From the NCBI RefSeq assembly GCF_016808335.1, contig NC_053139.1, positions 14,929,819-14,993,818 of the forward strand: a stretch of 64,000 nt of DNA, written 5' to 3'. Position 1 is the stretch's first letter. Each line of letters opens with the position of its first letter. The notes below the pieces were generated by a model that worked only from the letters and a program-made list of their open reading frames with translations, was not told where the DNA came from and made no database searches. Positions 1 through 12,014 of this stretch are shown in pieces. The position numbers and the translations under genes are program-made. This DNA is from Panicum virgatum. Lineage: Eukaryota; Streptophyta; Magnoliopsida; Poales; Poaceae.

Positions 1-822
1 CACCGCATATACACCATTGACGACTCCAACTAGCTCATGAACTCCACCATGGCGCAACCACGCAGGGAGGCCATGGCGGCTAGGGGTGGCCTAAGCCATC
101 TCCTAGACAACTTCGAAGACTTGTGGCGGCCGTCGTCTCCCTCCGGTCTTAGCCCTAGGTTTTCGTCGAGTTCTGGGTGGATGGATGCCCCGAGTTGAAT
201 AAGGTGCGAGCTATTTATAAGCCGAGGAAGCCACCGGTCGAAGGGGAGGCCGAACCGCCTTGGAAACGGGCTAGGCCGGCCGGCCCCATGGGCCTAGGCC
301 GGCCGGCCTACCCTCTTTCGGGCCCGACTCGGTCTCATCTTTCGCGTGTAGACTCCTCGCATCTTCTAGAGTTTATGTCCTTCACGATTGCACCCCTTTG
401 GACGTCGTTATCTTGGAGATATCTTCGAGGAAAGGATGGGATAGGGAATCCTTCCTTAAATCTTCATTTGCTTTGCTTTATCCCGAAGTATCTTGATCTC
501 ATCTTAGTGGGCTCGGTCCTTTGGGCTCTCTTGGAGGATGGATGTGCATGAATGGGCTTCGAATCAACATGGGCTTTGGTCCTCCCTTTGGGCTTTGGCC
601 TTCGTCTTTCTCCGTGTTGGCGCTCGATCACGGGCCTCGTCATTTCATGCTCTAAAATAGGCCAAAAACCTGCAAAAACGAAGTTCCTCCAAAATATATG
701 TGCAAACATGAAAATGACCAATAATTAGGCCGGGGTTAGGACGATTAGTGATTTTGATATTAAATTCATGCCATTATCAAGGATAAACAAGAGATAAAAT
801 GGGTACTTAAGGAGCGCCAACA
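1..822 (-). repeat. 3' LTR of an LTR retrotransposon, cut by the window edge
   Basis: Read on the minus strand, a purine tract containing ATGGGGGGAA (823-835) is followed directly by TGTTGGCGCTCC at 822. This is the usual polypurine-tract to LTR-start junction. The LTR runs leftward out of the window, so its other end and its partner LTR are not visible. The short open frames on both strands in this stretch have no recognisable domain. The Gypsy assignment is inferred from the style of the PPT and LTR start only. Confidence 0.6.
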
Positions 823-1423
823 TTCCCCCCATGTTTAAACCTTGCTCGTCCTCGAGTAAGTCCAGGTGTTTTGCTTATAAAGAAATCAGCGTTGCCCTTC
901 AATGTCCTCTTTGCACTTAGCAAGACATATTGCTCTCTCAAGTATTTAGCATTTAAGTTCATGTTGTGACTGGCTACTTTTTCATTATGGAAGATAGACT
1001 AGCAATTAAAGAACAAGCCACAATAATAAATAAATGCAATGCTCTCAAACTTAAGCGAACTCCAAACCTTTACCTTGTTTCATCGTGAAGAGTTTTCAAA
1101 AGAATGCATATCAAACATAAGTGAGGTTCTCTTGCAAAAGATCATGGAAATACTCATCTCATCAAGTCGCTCAAGCCTACATTAGATTGTCTTCAACCTA
1201 TTCTACTCATATATAAAAGTGGAAGGCTTATGTGGAGCTTTGTAGGTAAAAACAATCCTAGCAAAACATTATACTTGAAATATTATCAAACTAAGAGAGA
1301 GATCTAATGGAATTACCGAGACTAGTCAAAAAGGCCATTGGAAAATAATGCTGGAGAGGGAGAAAGATGAGACACACACATTTAGATAATGTCTAATGGA
1401 ATTACCGAGACTAGTCAAAAAGG
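823..1423 (-). other. 3' internal tail of the element at 1-822, non-coding
   Basis: AT-rich sequence lying, in element orientation, upstream of the polypurine tract. I see no recognisable pol sequence. It ends where similarity to a different LTR family begins, at about 1424, so it is a truncated remnant. Confidence 0.4.
1303..1423. repeat. 32-bp direct repeat, two copies 89 bp apart
   Basis: The same 32 bases, starting TCTAATGGAATTACCGAGAC, occur at 1303-1334 and 1392-1423. The second copy abuts the truncated LTR that begins at about 1424. The repeat may be a duplication made when the two elements were joined, or a simple local duplication. Confidence 0.75.
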
Positions 1424-2773
1424 TCAACCATACCTAGTTTTACAGAAAAGCCCCTCAGTTTTGTTGAAATAAATCCGCCGTCCGCTGCAGTTGAAACATA
1501 TTTGCAAAACAGTCCTTTTTCTTTCATTTGAGCCCCTGTTCTTTTATAAAATAGAACCCGCCATCCTTAGCCTGTAGTTTTTCATGCTAGCCCCTGAAGT
1601 TTAGGTTTAATCACATTTTAGTCCTCGATTTCTTCACTCAGAGCCCCTGTTCTTCGAAAACTCTTACAAATAAACCCTTGAAATCCTATTTTGGCTATAA
1701 CTTCTTCATTTTAGCTTCGTTTTCTGCATTTCTTGCGATCTTGTGACTATAGCAGCGAGCTCTATCCTTTAGTACACTTTTAATATCTTTCTTTTTTTGT
1801 TGTATTGTTCTTAGTTGTACTTGTTGTTAGCTTTATATGTTTGCTCGATGATTGCTTCGAGTAGAAGGATCACTGTTCGAGGATTGAAGATCAAGTTTTC
1901 CAAGTGAGCAAAAGTTGAAGAGCAGTAAGAGTAGCTTTTCATTGGAGAAAGGTAAGTGACCCTAACCATCCTTCTATCTATGCTTATTTATGAGAATATT
2001 ATGATTTAATTGGAACAGGGAGAACCACCCAAAAAACCGTACAACCACAATACTATATGGCTCTGGTCTTGGCTAAGTAATTAGATGAACTATATGTTGT
2101 GTTGGGGTGGTTTTGCTTGGTGGTTGTGAGTTTGTGTGGTGGAGCGGGTGAAGGAAGCTGCATCTTCAGAGGTACCGCAAAAGTAGGGACCAATACATAC
2201 ATATAGGGATTCTTTGGAAAGGCCTCGTAGCGTCCCTATGCAATCACACTTCGGAAGTGTGGTATTGTGCCTAGCTAGCACATTGCGTGGTTGGGTTCAA
2301 AGTTCTTTGGAACTTTTACGCGAATTGTGGTGAAAGTGTACAACCTTTGCAGAGTGTAAAACTGGTATATCAGCCGTGCTCATGGTCAAGAGCGGCTTGG
2401 ACCCTCACATGATTAATTTAACTTAAAGATGGAATTAAATCACTTTTTTGGTTATTTCTTGTGGCCTTACTGAGTACCAACCATAAGTGTACTCACCCTT
2501 ACTGCTGCTCAGAAGGAGAAAGTTGTGGTGAAGTCTATTGAAGATGTTGCTGAGTTCTAGGCGTACGCAACCCCCAGTCGATTGCCTGTAAAGTTTGAAG
2601 CCTTCGTTTTCAGGATAAGATGTATAACTCTGATAGTCTTTTAACTGTTTTAATTCTCTTTTTCGTGATACTATTGCTGATTATTTACTTATAATGTCTC
2701 TATATATATGAAACTTGATCCTAGCATACATATAGTTATGCATTCGGTTTTGTTCTTAAAACCAGGTGTGACA
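1424..2773 (+). repeat. Truncated LTR of the same family as element F
   Basis: This segment is similar to the reverse complement of about 44557-46080, the large LTR of element F. It ends in ACCAGGTGTGACA at 2773, matching the inverted start TGTCACACCTGG at 44557. The first part of the LTR (about 1.1-1.2 kb in F) is missing, and no primer-binding site follows. It is therefore a 5'-truncated LTR rather than the start of a complete element. Short open frames at 2090-2281 (minus) here and 45062-45262 (plus) in F share a peptide because the DNA is homologous. Confidence 0.75.
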
Positions 2774-3147
2774 CCTGTCTTTGGCTATATCTAGCCCACT
2801 TATCTAGAAATGTAAGGCTTTTTGGCTGGTAGGGTTTATTTTGCCGAAAAGAAACAATTGTACTTATTTTTCAGATTTGAGCTTTCAAAGTTCTAGTTCA
2901 TTGAACCATTCTAGATGAGTAACTACCTCTGAGCAAACAAGTTGCAAACAATTTAAACATCCAACCATGTTCATCATCATGAAAGTTCCTCTTGTTACTC
3001 TATGTGGTAAAAGGGTCAAGCAGTCTCAATGACTGCGAGAAACAGACTATTCGAATCGAATTTCTTAACCTTGCAAGGAAAACCTAACACACACGCATGG
3101 GGAACGACATCACCCACAAAACTATTCCTCTTTCATTCCAATTTGTG
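2774..3147. other. No gene recognised; left flank of element A
   Basis: AT-rich sequence without a convincing reading frame. Base composition changes sharply to GC-rich at about 3148, which I take as the broken left edge of element A. No element-A 3' LTR (expected to start TGTCGTGGTG on the plus strand) is present here. Confidence 0.4.
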
Positions 3148-4623
3148 GGAGCGACGGCGGGTGCGGGAACCTCGGGTGCAGCGACCTCTGCTAACCCGGT
3201 GGTGCCCGATGCGGCGGTGGCAGGCGCGCCATCATTAGGCTCAGCAACGCCCGACGCAGCGGTGGCGGAGGCGCCAGTGCTGGGCTCAGCCGCACCCGAC
3301 GCAGCGGCGGCGGATGCGCCAGTGCTGGGCGCAGCCGCACCTGACGCAGTGGCAGCGGCGGGCGCGACGGCGACAAGTGCTGCAGCGGTGAACACAATGG
3401 CTACTGAGGCCCCAATGCCTGTGCCGGAAGCTCCCACCTCCAGCTCTGATCCTGTAGCGGAGGAGGAGTTGGAGGTGGTCTTTGGCAGGCATCTCCTGCA
3501 GGGTCCCTCGGAGGAGGAATCGACTCCCCTCCCCCGGGTGCTGGTCCAGGTCCGGCGGTCGATAGAGGAGGCAACCTATTCTGCCGAGGCGGCCTTCCGG
3601 TGGGAGTGGGCTGCCCTGGAGAGCGAACGCCAGCGTCTCTCCGACTCGCACACCCGCCTGGAGGCGCACACGAAGGCTGAAGCCTCCCATGCTACGGAAG
3701 CTCGGTCCAAACTCAAGGCCGACCAAGAGGCCTACCGAGCCAAACTTCGGAAGGTGTTTGACCGGGAGTTCGCAGTATCGAGCCGGGAAAAATCCCTTGC
3801 GCAGCGGGAGGAGACTTTTGCCCTGGAGGTTGTCAGCTTCACGGCTCAGCGGTCCGAACTTGAGACTGGCCTCGCGGCCCAACGGTCCGAGCTTGAGACT
3901 CGCAACCAGGGTCGCGAGGTCCGGAGGTAGGAGCTCGACAATCTCTCTGCAACTCTGCAGGTATGTCGCGAGCAGCTGCAGGAGAGGGCCAGCAAGCTGG
4001 CTGTTGCCGAGGCGGAGCTGGAAGAGGACCGGAAGTCCCTCGATAAGCGGGAGTCCCACGCCACCAACATGGAGAAGCAGCTTGGGCGCCAGCGCGACTC
4101 CCTCAAGAAGCAGAAGGAGTGGGCGGAGAAGAAGAAGGCCGAGCTCGAGGAGAGGTCCCGCAAGGTGGAGGCGGCCAAGGCGGCCCTGGACACCCGGGTG
4201 CAGGAGGCGGTCAAGGAGGCGGTCCGGAAGCTCCAGGAGGACCAGTGCGTGGGGGCCCAGCGTATCGATGACTGGGCGACCGAAGCGAGCTTAGCACTAG
4301 TGCCACTTGGAATGAGCCCAATCCAAGTGGCGGAGCCGGCAGCTTTGATTGCTGACGCCCTCCCAGTGTTAAACTCTGCTTCGGATAGGCTCCGGCGTCT
4401 AGAGCCGGTCCTTGCTGGCCTACTTGAAGCCGAGGGCCGCAAGCTGATCCGGATGGTGGCGGAGCACATCCTGACCTGCCTCCGGAGCCACGACCCGGCC
4501 ATCTCGCTAGCGCCCGTGGTCGATGGTCCTGTGGCGGAGACAGAGGCCGCCGCCCGGGAAGGCGTGCGGGACGTCGTCGATTTCGTCGCCGCCTACTTCA
4601 AGTGGGAGCCTGCAGACCCTTGA
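3097..4623 (+). pseudogene. Antisense coiled-coil ORF (aORF) of element A, one internal stop
   Basis: One reading frame of 508 codons interrupted by a single TAG at 3928-3930; the frame is the same on both sides. The first ~17 codons are AT-rich and may not belong to the element, so the true start has probably been lost. Next comes an Ala/Pro-rich repeat region (residues ~25-95), an acidic linker, then a long Glu/Lys/Arg/Gln-rich coiled-coil predictor region (residues ~150-380). The C-terminal ~120 residues look globular and end FKWEPADP before TGA. It lies antisense to gag-pol, downstream of integrase. Antisense ORFs of Tat elements usually start with a conserved 'putative gypsy type transposon' domain, which is missing here. 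The role of these proteins is not established. The internal stop fits a CAG-to-TAG change. Confidence 0.75.
3208..3360 (+). repeat. 45-bp minisatellite inside the antisense ORF
   Basis: About 3.4 copies of a GC-rich 45-bp unit encode a 15-residue Pro-Asp-Ala-Ala repeat (PDAAVAEAPVLGSAA and variants). The unit is a multiple of three, so copy changes keep the frame. Confidence 0.8.
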
Positions 4624-6080
4624 GCTGGGCATTGTACCTTTGTTTTTCTTTTGCGTTATGTAACAAACATTGTACTAGTTGAAAATTTTGAAATAGCAGA
4701 AAATTTCAACTTAGCTGTTTGTCAGTTGCTGGTTTGCGATATGCAGCACCCCGGCGCCCTGGCTCCCTGGCGGATAGGTTCAGTTGTTTGGACCTATCTG
4801 CCACTCGAGCCGTAGAAGACACTCCGGACCCCCGTATGAGGCTGGGCAAGCGTCCTTGGGAATTGGTGTAACATAGTTTGCAAGCCGAGCGGGCATCTTA
4901 TTCCCTTCCCTGTGTAGCAGAAAGAACTACAGAGAGGAGAATCAAACTCACTTGTTTGGTAGTAATGATACTGCGACTTAGCTGTTTGACGCATGCAGGA
5001 TCGATCCTTGGTGTCTGGCTTAAAGCAAACGCCCCAACCCCTTGGGAGATAGACTCAGTTGTTTTGAGTCTGTCTACCACCGAGATTGGACCTTGATCTG
5101 CATGAAACCTTTAAAGTGGATGCCGGGACCCCCTGGTAGGTAGACTCAATGATTTGAGACTAGGTACCACCAGTCAAGGTTTAACCTGTGTACCACTTCA
5201 AAAGTTACAGCTTAGTAGCAGGCTCACGGGACCTATTCTGGACCGGCCCCCAGGCTAGTACGAGCTCTGGAGCTCCAGATGCATAGGTCCTGGTAGTTCA
5301 GTGCTTGTTACAGAGTGGTGGAGTGTGTAGGCTTAGGGTGCGGAACCAGGCTAAGGCGCTACACAGGGATCCGGACCACTCCCGGAAACCACACGACTTT
5401 TCCGGACCTGGCTCCGACGCTCCAGACCCTTCCTAGAAGTGGGTGAGGTCATTCTGTCGCACTCGATCCTTTGAGGTACAGTGCTGGACCTGCCGTGCAG
5501 GACTTAACAAGCCAACTCTTTGTCTAGAACGAGGTCCGGGCCCCTAATTACCCAGCTCCAGGTACTAGAGCACTCATTACAGGGTGGTGAAGTGTGTAGG
5601 CTTTGGGTACGGAATCGGCTAAGCGGCTACACAGGACTCCGGACCACCCCAGGAAACAAGCACCCCCTCTCCAGAGCAGGTCTCTAGGGGTCCGGACCCC
5701 TCTTCCTAGTACCAAGAGGGTCCGGACCTGTACGGGAGTCCAGTAACTCAATACAGATATTAGTTATAGCGACCAGAGTGGAAGTCCGCGCGGGGGTTAG
5801 AAAAGTAAAATCTCGAGAATCGAAATGCGAAATTAAATTTTGACACAAAGACAGAACTGGGGTAAATTTTTCATTTGCAACTTGATATACATGGCTTGCG
5901 CGATGGATGCCAGAGGCCGGGTTTATGAGGGCGGACCTCTACCGCTCTGGGTGCGCGTTAATGCTTGCCGATGGTGCGATGGATGCCAGAGGTCGGGTTT
6001 ACGAGGGCGGACCCCAACCGCTCTGGGCCGCACGCTGATTCTATCTTATTGCAAAGGAAAATTTCATTTCCCTGCACTGC
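4624..6080. other. 3' spacer of element A, non-coding, with internal duplications
   Basis: Sequence between the antisense ORF and the end of pol, without a credible gene. It contains a dispersed duplication (about 5308-5393 and 5577-5660, offset about 269 bp) centred on a motif ending GCTACACAGG and followed by TCCGGACCAC. It also holds a tandem duplication with a 76-bp period beginning at 5900 and 5976 (GCGATGGATGCCAGAGG). The words 'CCGGACC' and 'GGTCCGG' recur across the spacer. Variable repeat-bearing 3' spacers are typical of Tat elements. Confidence 0.65.
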
Positions 6081-9000
6081 CTAAGTGTAAAACTTATGCA
6101 GATGCTCTATATTCCATGGGTTGGGCAGTGGCACTCCATCTTCTGTGGCAAGGCGAACGCATCCAGGCCGGCACACTTCTGTAACCTTGAAGGGCCCCTC
6201 CCAGCTGGGGGAGAGTTTGTGGAGCCCTGTTCGATTCAGGATCCTCCTCAGGACGAGGTCGCCAGCCTGGAGCTCCCTACTGTGCACGAACCGTTGATGA
6301 TAGCGCCTGAGCGCCTAGTTGTAGCGTGCATTTCGGATTGCCGCTCGCCACCTTCGTTCGTCAACGAAGTCAACATCGTCCTGCCGTAGTTGTTCCTGCA
6401 TGGATTCGTCAAAGGCCTGGACTCGTGGCGAGCCCAGGTGAGTTTCCGGGGGAAGGCATGCTTCAGCCCCATAGACCAGGAAGAATGGAGTCTCCCCTGT
6501 GGCTCGGTTGGGTGTGGTCCGGTTGCCCCATAGTACGCATGGAAGCTCGTCAACCCATTTGGCACCATGCTTCTTCAAGTAGTTGTAGGTGCGGGTCTTG
6601 AGTCCCCTGAGGATCTCTGCATTCGCTCTCTCAACCTGTCCATTGCTGCGGGGATGTGCCACGGACGCAAAGCATAGTTGGATGCCGATGTCCTCGCAGT
6701 ACTCCTGGAAGAGTCTGCTTTTGAATTGGGTCCCGTTGTCCGCAATGATGCGGTTTGGAATGCCAAATCTGCACACAATGGACTTGAGGAATACGACTGC
6801 TGATTTTTTGGTGATGTTTACCACGGGGGTGACTTCCGGCCACTTTGTGAACTTGTCGATGACGACGTAGAGGAACCGGTACCCGCCGACGGCCCGGGGG
6901 AATGGCCCTAGGATATCCACGCCCCACACAGCGAATGGCCATGAGGGTGGGATCATTTGCAAAGCTTGAGCTGGTGTGTGTATTTGCTTTGCATGGAACT
7001 GGCATGCTTTAAAGGACTTTACCAGCTCAGCCGCATCCTGGAGTGCTGTCGGCCAGTAGAAGCCATGCCGAAAGGCCTTACCAACAAGCGTGCGAGATGT
7101 GGAATGACTTCCGCACTCACCTCCATGTTTCTCCGCGAGCAACTCACGGCCCTCTTCCTGGGAAATGCACCACATGAGGACACCATTGGCGCCACGGCGG
7201 TAGAGATCCCCTTCTACCACAGCGTAGCGTTTAGCCAATCGTACTATGCGCTTAGCGGAGACATCGTCATCAGGAAGGATATTGTCTTTCTGGTAGTCCC
7301 GGATCTCGGAGATCCATGCGTCGGGAGCTCCCTGAACAGGTGGAAGTGGCTCTACGAGGTCTCCAAGATCCTCGATGGAGCTCACAACCCAGGTCGAGCA
7401 CAATAGGTGGTATGCCGCCGGGACCGCTAGCTTCGAGGTGCTAGCTTGATCCCCTTCCCCCAGTTCGGCAGGCTGGGTGGTAGGTCTCAGCAGCCATCTT
7501 TCGAAGACGCCTTCGGGCACGGATGCCCAGGTAGATGCTCTCGTGGAGAGATCATCTGCTGCTGAGTTGAGTTCGCGGGGAACATGTTGCAGTTCCAAGG
7601 CGTCGAAGTCCTTCTCGAGCTTCCTCATGTGGATGAGGTATGCCGCGAGCTGGGGATTGTTGCAGCTGCAATCCCCTCGGACCTGCTTGATGATTAGCTG
7701 AGAGTCCCCCTTCACCAGAAGCTACCGGGCCCCTAGAGACAGGGCTTGGGTCAGGCCAAAGATCAGAGCTTCGTACTCCGCCATGTTGTTGGTGGCCTTG
7801 AACTCAAGGTGCACCATGTACTTCAGCTGATCTCCGTTTGGGTCGATGAGGACCACACCAGCTCCAGCCCACTTCTTGCGGACGGACCCGTCGAAGAAGA
7901 GTGTCCAGTGAGGCTCGGTGAAGACTGGTGTCCTGATTTCCGGCTCCGGGGGTCCGGCGTTGAAGTCCGGGTCCCCAGAATTGCTTGGGGAAGGAGTCCA
8001 TTCCGCTATGAAATCAGCCAGTATCTGGCTCTTGACTGCATGGCGAGGCTGGAAGTCCAGTTGGAACTCAGCCAACTCTGCTGCCCACTTGGCGATGTTG
8101 CCCGTGGCGTTGGAGTTGTGCAGGATCACTCTTAGCGGGTAAGAGGTCACTACGACAACTCGGTGTGCCTGAAAGTAGTGGCGCAGTTTCCTAGAGGCAA
8201 TAAGTATTGCATAGATAAGCTTATGTGTCTCAAGATACCTGGCCTTCGCCTCATGGAGGACTTCGCTGACGAAGTAGACTGGCTTTTGGATGGTCCGGAC
8301 CCTGGCGACCGGGTCTGGCTCACCCTTATCCACCACGTCAGGTCCTTGGACCCCCAGTGGTTCTGGGTTCCCACTGGCAGAGGTGAGGCTGACGGGCCCC
8401 CGTGTCTGGGGTCCGGCTCACCATCCTTAGCCGGGGAGACCCTGGCATCCCCCTGGCGAACTTGCTCCGTCCTCTCGGTGACCAGCACCATGCTAACCGC
8501 CTCCGCAGACGCAGCAAGATACAGAAACAACATCTCACCTGGCTCTGGAGCCACCAATACTGCCAGTGAGGTGAGATGCTGCTTCAGTTCTTGGAAGGCT
8601 TGTTTAGCCTCTTCGGTCCAAGAGAATGGAACGGACCTCCTCAATAGCTTGAAGAAGGGGAGGGCCCTCTTAGCTAGCTTCGATATGAAGCGGCTAAGAG
8701 CTGCGAGAGATCCAGTAAGCTTCTGGACGTCCTTGATGCGGCCAGGAGGCCTCATTGCCTCGATCGCCTTGATCTTGGCTGGGTTTGCCTCTATGCCTCA
8801 ATGAGAGACCAGGAAACCCAGCAGCTTCCCTGCCGAGACGCCGAAGATGCACTTCTCGAGATTCAGCTTCGTGCGCGTGGTGCGCAGCCGGTCGAAGACG
8901 AGGGACAGGTCCTCAACTAGTGTTGACCCTACCTTGGTCTTGACCACAATGTCATCAACATACACCTCAACAATATCTCTGACTAGATTACAGAAAGTTT

Positions 9001-9544
9001 TGTTCATAGCACGTACAAACGTGGGTAAGGCATTCCGTAGACCATATGACATAATAATATAGCAATAAAGCCCATCTATTGTTACAAAAACAGTATGCTT
9101 CCTATCCTCTCTAGACATCTGAATCTGGAGGAAACCAGAGTATGCATCTAGGAAAGACAAAAGGTCGCAACCGGAGGTGGAATCCACGATCTGATCGATA
9201 CGCGGAAGAGGATAGGGGTCTCTGGGACATGCCTTGTTGAGGCTGGTGTAGTCGATGCACATCCGAAGCTTCCCGTTGGCCTTTGGGACGATGATCGGGT
9301 TGGCCAACCACTCGGGGTGGTGGACCTCCTCGATGAAGCCAGCGTGTAGGAGCTTGTGGACTTCTTCACGGATGACGTTCTGCCACTCCACGGACTGCTT
9401 CCGAGGCTTCTGGCGCACCGGCGTGGCGTCAGGGTAGATCCTCAGATTGTGCTCGATCACTTCCCTGGGGATCCCGGGCATCTGTGACGGTTCCCAGGCG
9501 AACACGTCCACATTTGCCCGGAGGAAAGCGATGAGCACGTCTTC
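6081..9544 (-). pseudogene. Element A pol: RT, RNase H and integrase, broken
   Basis: Reading minus, the RT begins soon after the TAG at 9545-9547. It shows the HPEWLANP block, LRMCIDYTSLNKACPRDPYPLP, and an intact YVDDIVV catalytic box near 8945-8965. RNase H follows with DGS and NMAEYEA motifs. Integrase carries a His-Cys zinc-binding region and the DD35E core: VDILGPF, ADNGTQF and NGQVERANAE. Pol ends at 6081 after the chromatin-distal motif NPWNIEHLHKFY. Breaks seen: TGA at 8798-8800 (in SH*GIEAN, where Arg is expected), a frameshift between about 8340 and 8430, TAG at 7722-7724, and a stop at 6315-6317. The first Cys of the integrase zinc finger is Phe (KSFKACQ). Together these exclude a working enzyme. 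Pol is normally fused in frame to gag-protease in this lineage, and the frame is the same across the 9545 stop. Confidence 0.88.
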
Positions 9545-11956
9545 CTATTTCTCCTCCAAGTTCCCCGCGATGCGGGTGGTCCTGGAGAAGTCCGCTCCGA
9601 TCTGTACCGTCTTCACGGGTACATCGTTCGGATCAGACGGCTGGACCTTAGGTGCCTTTGCTGGTGCCCTGGGTTGCGAGGTGGACGGGTCCTCCTCGGA
9701 ACGTGCAGCATCTGCCGCCAGAGCATGCAGTCTCTCAACTGCAGCGACGGCAGCGGTGCGGTCACCCCGCATGGTGAGGACACCGGCAGGGGAAGGCATC
9801 TTCAAGACCAAATACCCGTAATGGGCAATGGCCATGAAGCGGTAGGGAGCCGGCCGGCCAATGATGGCATTGAACGGGAGGTTCACCTCCGTAACATCGA
9901 ACTGAACACTCTCTGTGCGGAAGTTCTCCTCAGTCCCGAACGTGACCGGCAGTGTGATGCTTCCCAGAGGGAACACCGGATGTGGGCCCACCCCAGAGAA
10001 TGGGCGAGATGGAGTCAGCTTGGACTCCGGGATCTGCAGCTGCTTGAACGCCGCATAGCTGATGACGTTGAGGCCAGCCCCACCGTCTATTAGCACGTGA
10101 TAGAGCCTCACGTTGGATATGACAGGAGCGGTGACTAGAGGTAGTACACCGGCCCCAGCCATATTCTTCGGGCAGTCGGATGGCCCGAAAGAGATGGTAG
10201 TGTTCATCCATCTTTGGTGCGGCGCCGCCTTCGGGACCCCCGGCTTCACCGAAAGGACCTCTCGGCGAAGGGTCTTCACGTCCCGCCGGGAGACAAGCTC
10301 CCAGCTTCCGCCGTACATTACGTACAGCTTCTTGCGGCGGTCGTCGTTGTCAGAGTCGGAGTTGTCGTCGTGGTACACGCCCTTCAGTTCCCGAGCGGGG
10401 GATTGGTACCCCAGCTCCTTCTCCCCGGCCGCAGCCCCGCTGTCGGAGGCCTTCTCCTTACCAGGCCGCTGGCGAGGAGGGGGTGAACTATCCTTGGAGG
10501 ACTGCTCACGCCGCCCACTGACCCGCTTGGCGAGCTTCTGGATCTCGTGGCAGTCAACGGCACTGTGGCGAGCGGTGGGATGCACTGGGCATGAACCTCC
10601 GCCGCTACCTTGCGGGCGAGGGCGTTTGCCATGAGCATTCTGGCCCCCAGCCGCTGCCGCAGCAGCTGGTGCCACTGCAGCTACGGCTGGACTGCCAGGT
10701 TGCGGCTCCCCACGACTCCGGTTCTTGTTCTTCTTCTTCTTGCCACCGCCCTGAGCGGTAGCACCGGAGCCACCAGCTTTGGCGTCTCCGTCTTGGGGGG
10801 CTGAGTGCCATGCGCGGCCTTCAGCGGCCCTGGCACATTTGTCTGCCAAGGAGAAAAGCGTGGTAACGCTTTCCACCTCGTGCGTCGCCAGTTTCTCGAG
10901 CATCTTCTCGTCACGTACCCCCTGACGGAAAGTAGTGATAATAGATGCATCGGAGATACGAGGAATGGTACCCCGTACCTTGGTGAAGCGCGAGATGAAT
11001 GCCCGGAGCGTCTCTCCGGGTTTCTGCCACACAGCGTGGAGGTGGGCCTCCACACCATGCTGCTGGTACGCACTGGCGAAGTTCGCAGTGAACCTCGCAC
11101 AGAGCTCCTCCAAAGACTGGATTGTCCCAGGAGTGAGGTTCATGAGCCAAGTCCGGGCTGGCCCAGACAAGGCTACATGAAAGTAGCTCGCCATGACGGC
11201 GTCGTTACCACCAGCTGCTGTGATGGCGGTAACGTACACCTGCAGGAATTCCGACGGGTTAGTGGTACCGTCGTACTTTTCCGGCAGGTGCGGGCGGAAC
11301 TTGGACGGCCACGCCACCGTGCGGAGGTGCTTCGCTAGCGCAGCACAGCCCACCCCGGCCACCGGGGCGCCCGACTGTATCCGGGCATTCACCGGAGGCT
11401 TGGGTGCCACCACGTCCAAGTCGGCGTTGAGGTTGCGGCCCACAATGTTGAGACGGCGCTCTCACGCCCTCTCCACGGAGATGCGGGCATCCTCACCCGC
11501 ACGCCTGCGGTTGAGCTCCGCCCACAGGTCTTTTGTTTGTGTACCCCTTACTGTGGGGGAGCGCACGGATGCCGACGCGCCGCCCTGGCGCCGGTGGTAG
11601 GGTACCACCGCATTGCCAGGCGGAGGTCGTTGCCCAGTCTTTGCTGAACTGGTGGAGGCCTGAGCCAGATGGAGGAGACGGTCGACGTCATCCCGCCACT
11701 ATCTCAGGGCGTCTGGCAAGGCTGCAGCATCCGGGGGGTTGCGAAGCAACTCCCTAGCCGCTGCCAGCGCTCCGTCGCTCGCAGCTTGTGAGGGGGCCCT
11801 TGACGGGCGCCCTGACTCTTGCCGGCGAGCAGCACGCGCCACCGATGATGGTGGCTGCTCCACGGGCACAGTTGCCCCTGGAGCAGGGACGCGAGAGGCG
11901 TGTGGCATGGAGGACGCCACACCCTCTGTCATCTCCACGTCGTCCACCCGAACCAT
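9545..11956 (-). pseudogene. Element A gag and aspartic protease, broken
   Basis: The chosen start is the ATG at 11956-11954 (MVRVDDVEM), about 40 bases after the primer-binding site on the minus strand and in frame with the rest. Gag includes the retrotransposon-gag core (RTWLMNL, then LRAFISRF), a Lys/Arg-rich stretch, and a CPVHP-x4-H-x4-C type motif near residue 420. The protease is recognised by VLIDGGAGLNVIS and IIGRPAPYRFMA. In-frame stops lie at 11699-11701, just upstream of 11443 (TGA where Arg is likely), and at 9545-9547, where the frame would continue into RT. The protein would form virus-like particles and cleave the polyprotein in the cytoplasm. The stops make it a pseudogene. 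Confidence 0.85.
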
Positions 11957-11994
11957 GGAGACGAGCAAGAGATGAATTGAAATCCAGCTACCTT

Positions 11995-12012
11995 CCCCTA
12001 CCTGGCGCGCCA
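11995..12012 (-). other. Primer-binding site of element A
   Basis: Two bases inside the 5' LTR end the minus strand reads TGGCGCGCCAGGTAGGGG. This is the position and style of the tRNA primer site. B1 has a closely similar sequence at 16551. Confidence 0.75.
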
Positions 12013-12014
12013 AA

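Noticed and set aside
177..551. 124-codon open frame
   Set aside because: It lies in an LTR and shows no domain or coding signature.
2774..3147. Search for the 3' LTR of element A
   Set aside because: No sequence starting TGTCGTGGTG or matching 12015-13093 is found here; the LTR is absent.
6326..11600. Many plus-strand frames opposite element A gag-pol
   Set aside because: Antisense shadows of a GC-rich coding strand; they lack domains, unlike the aORF at 3097-4623.
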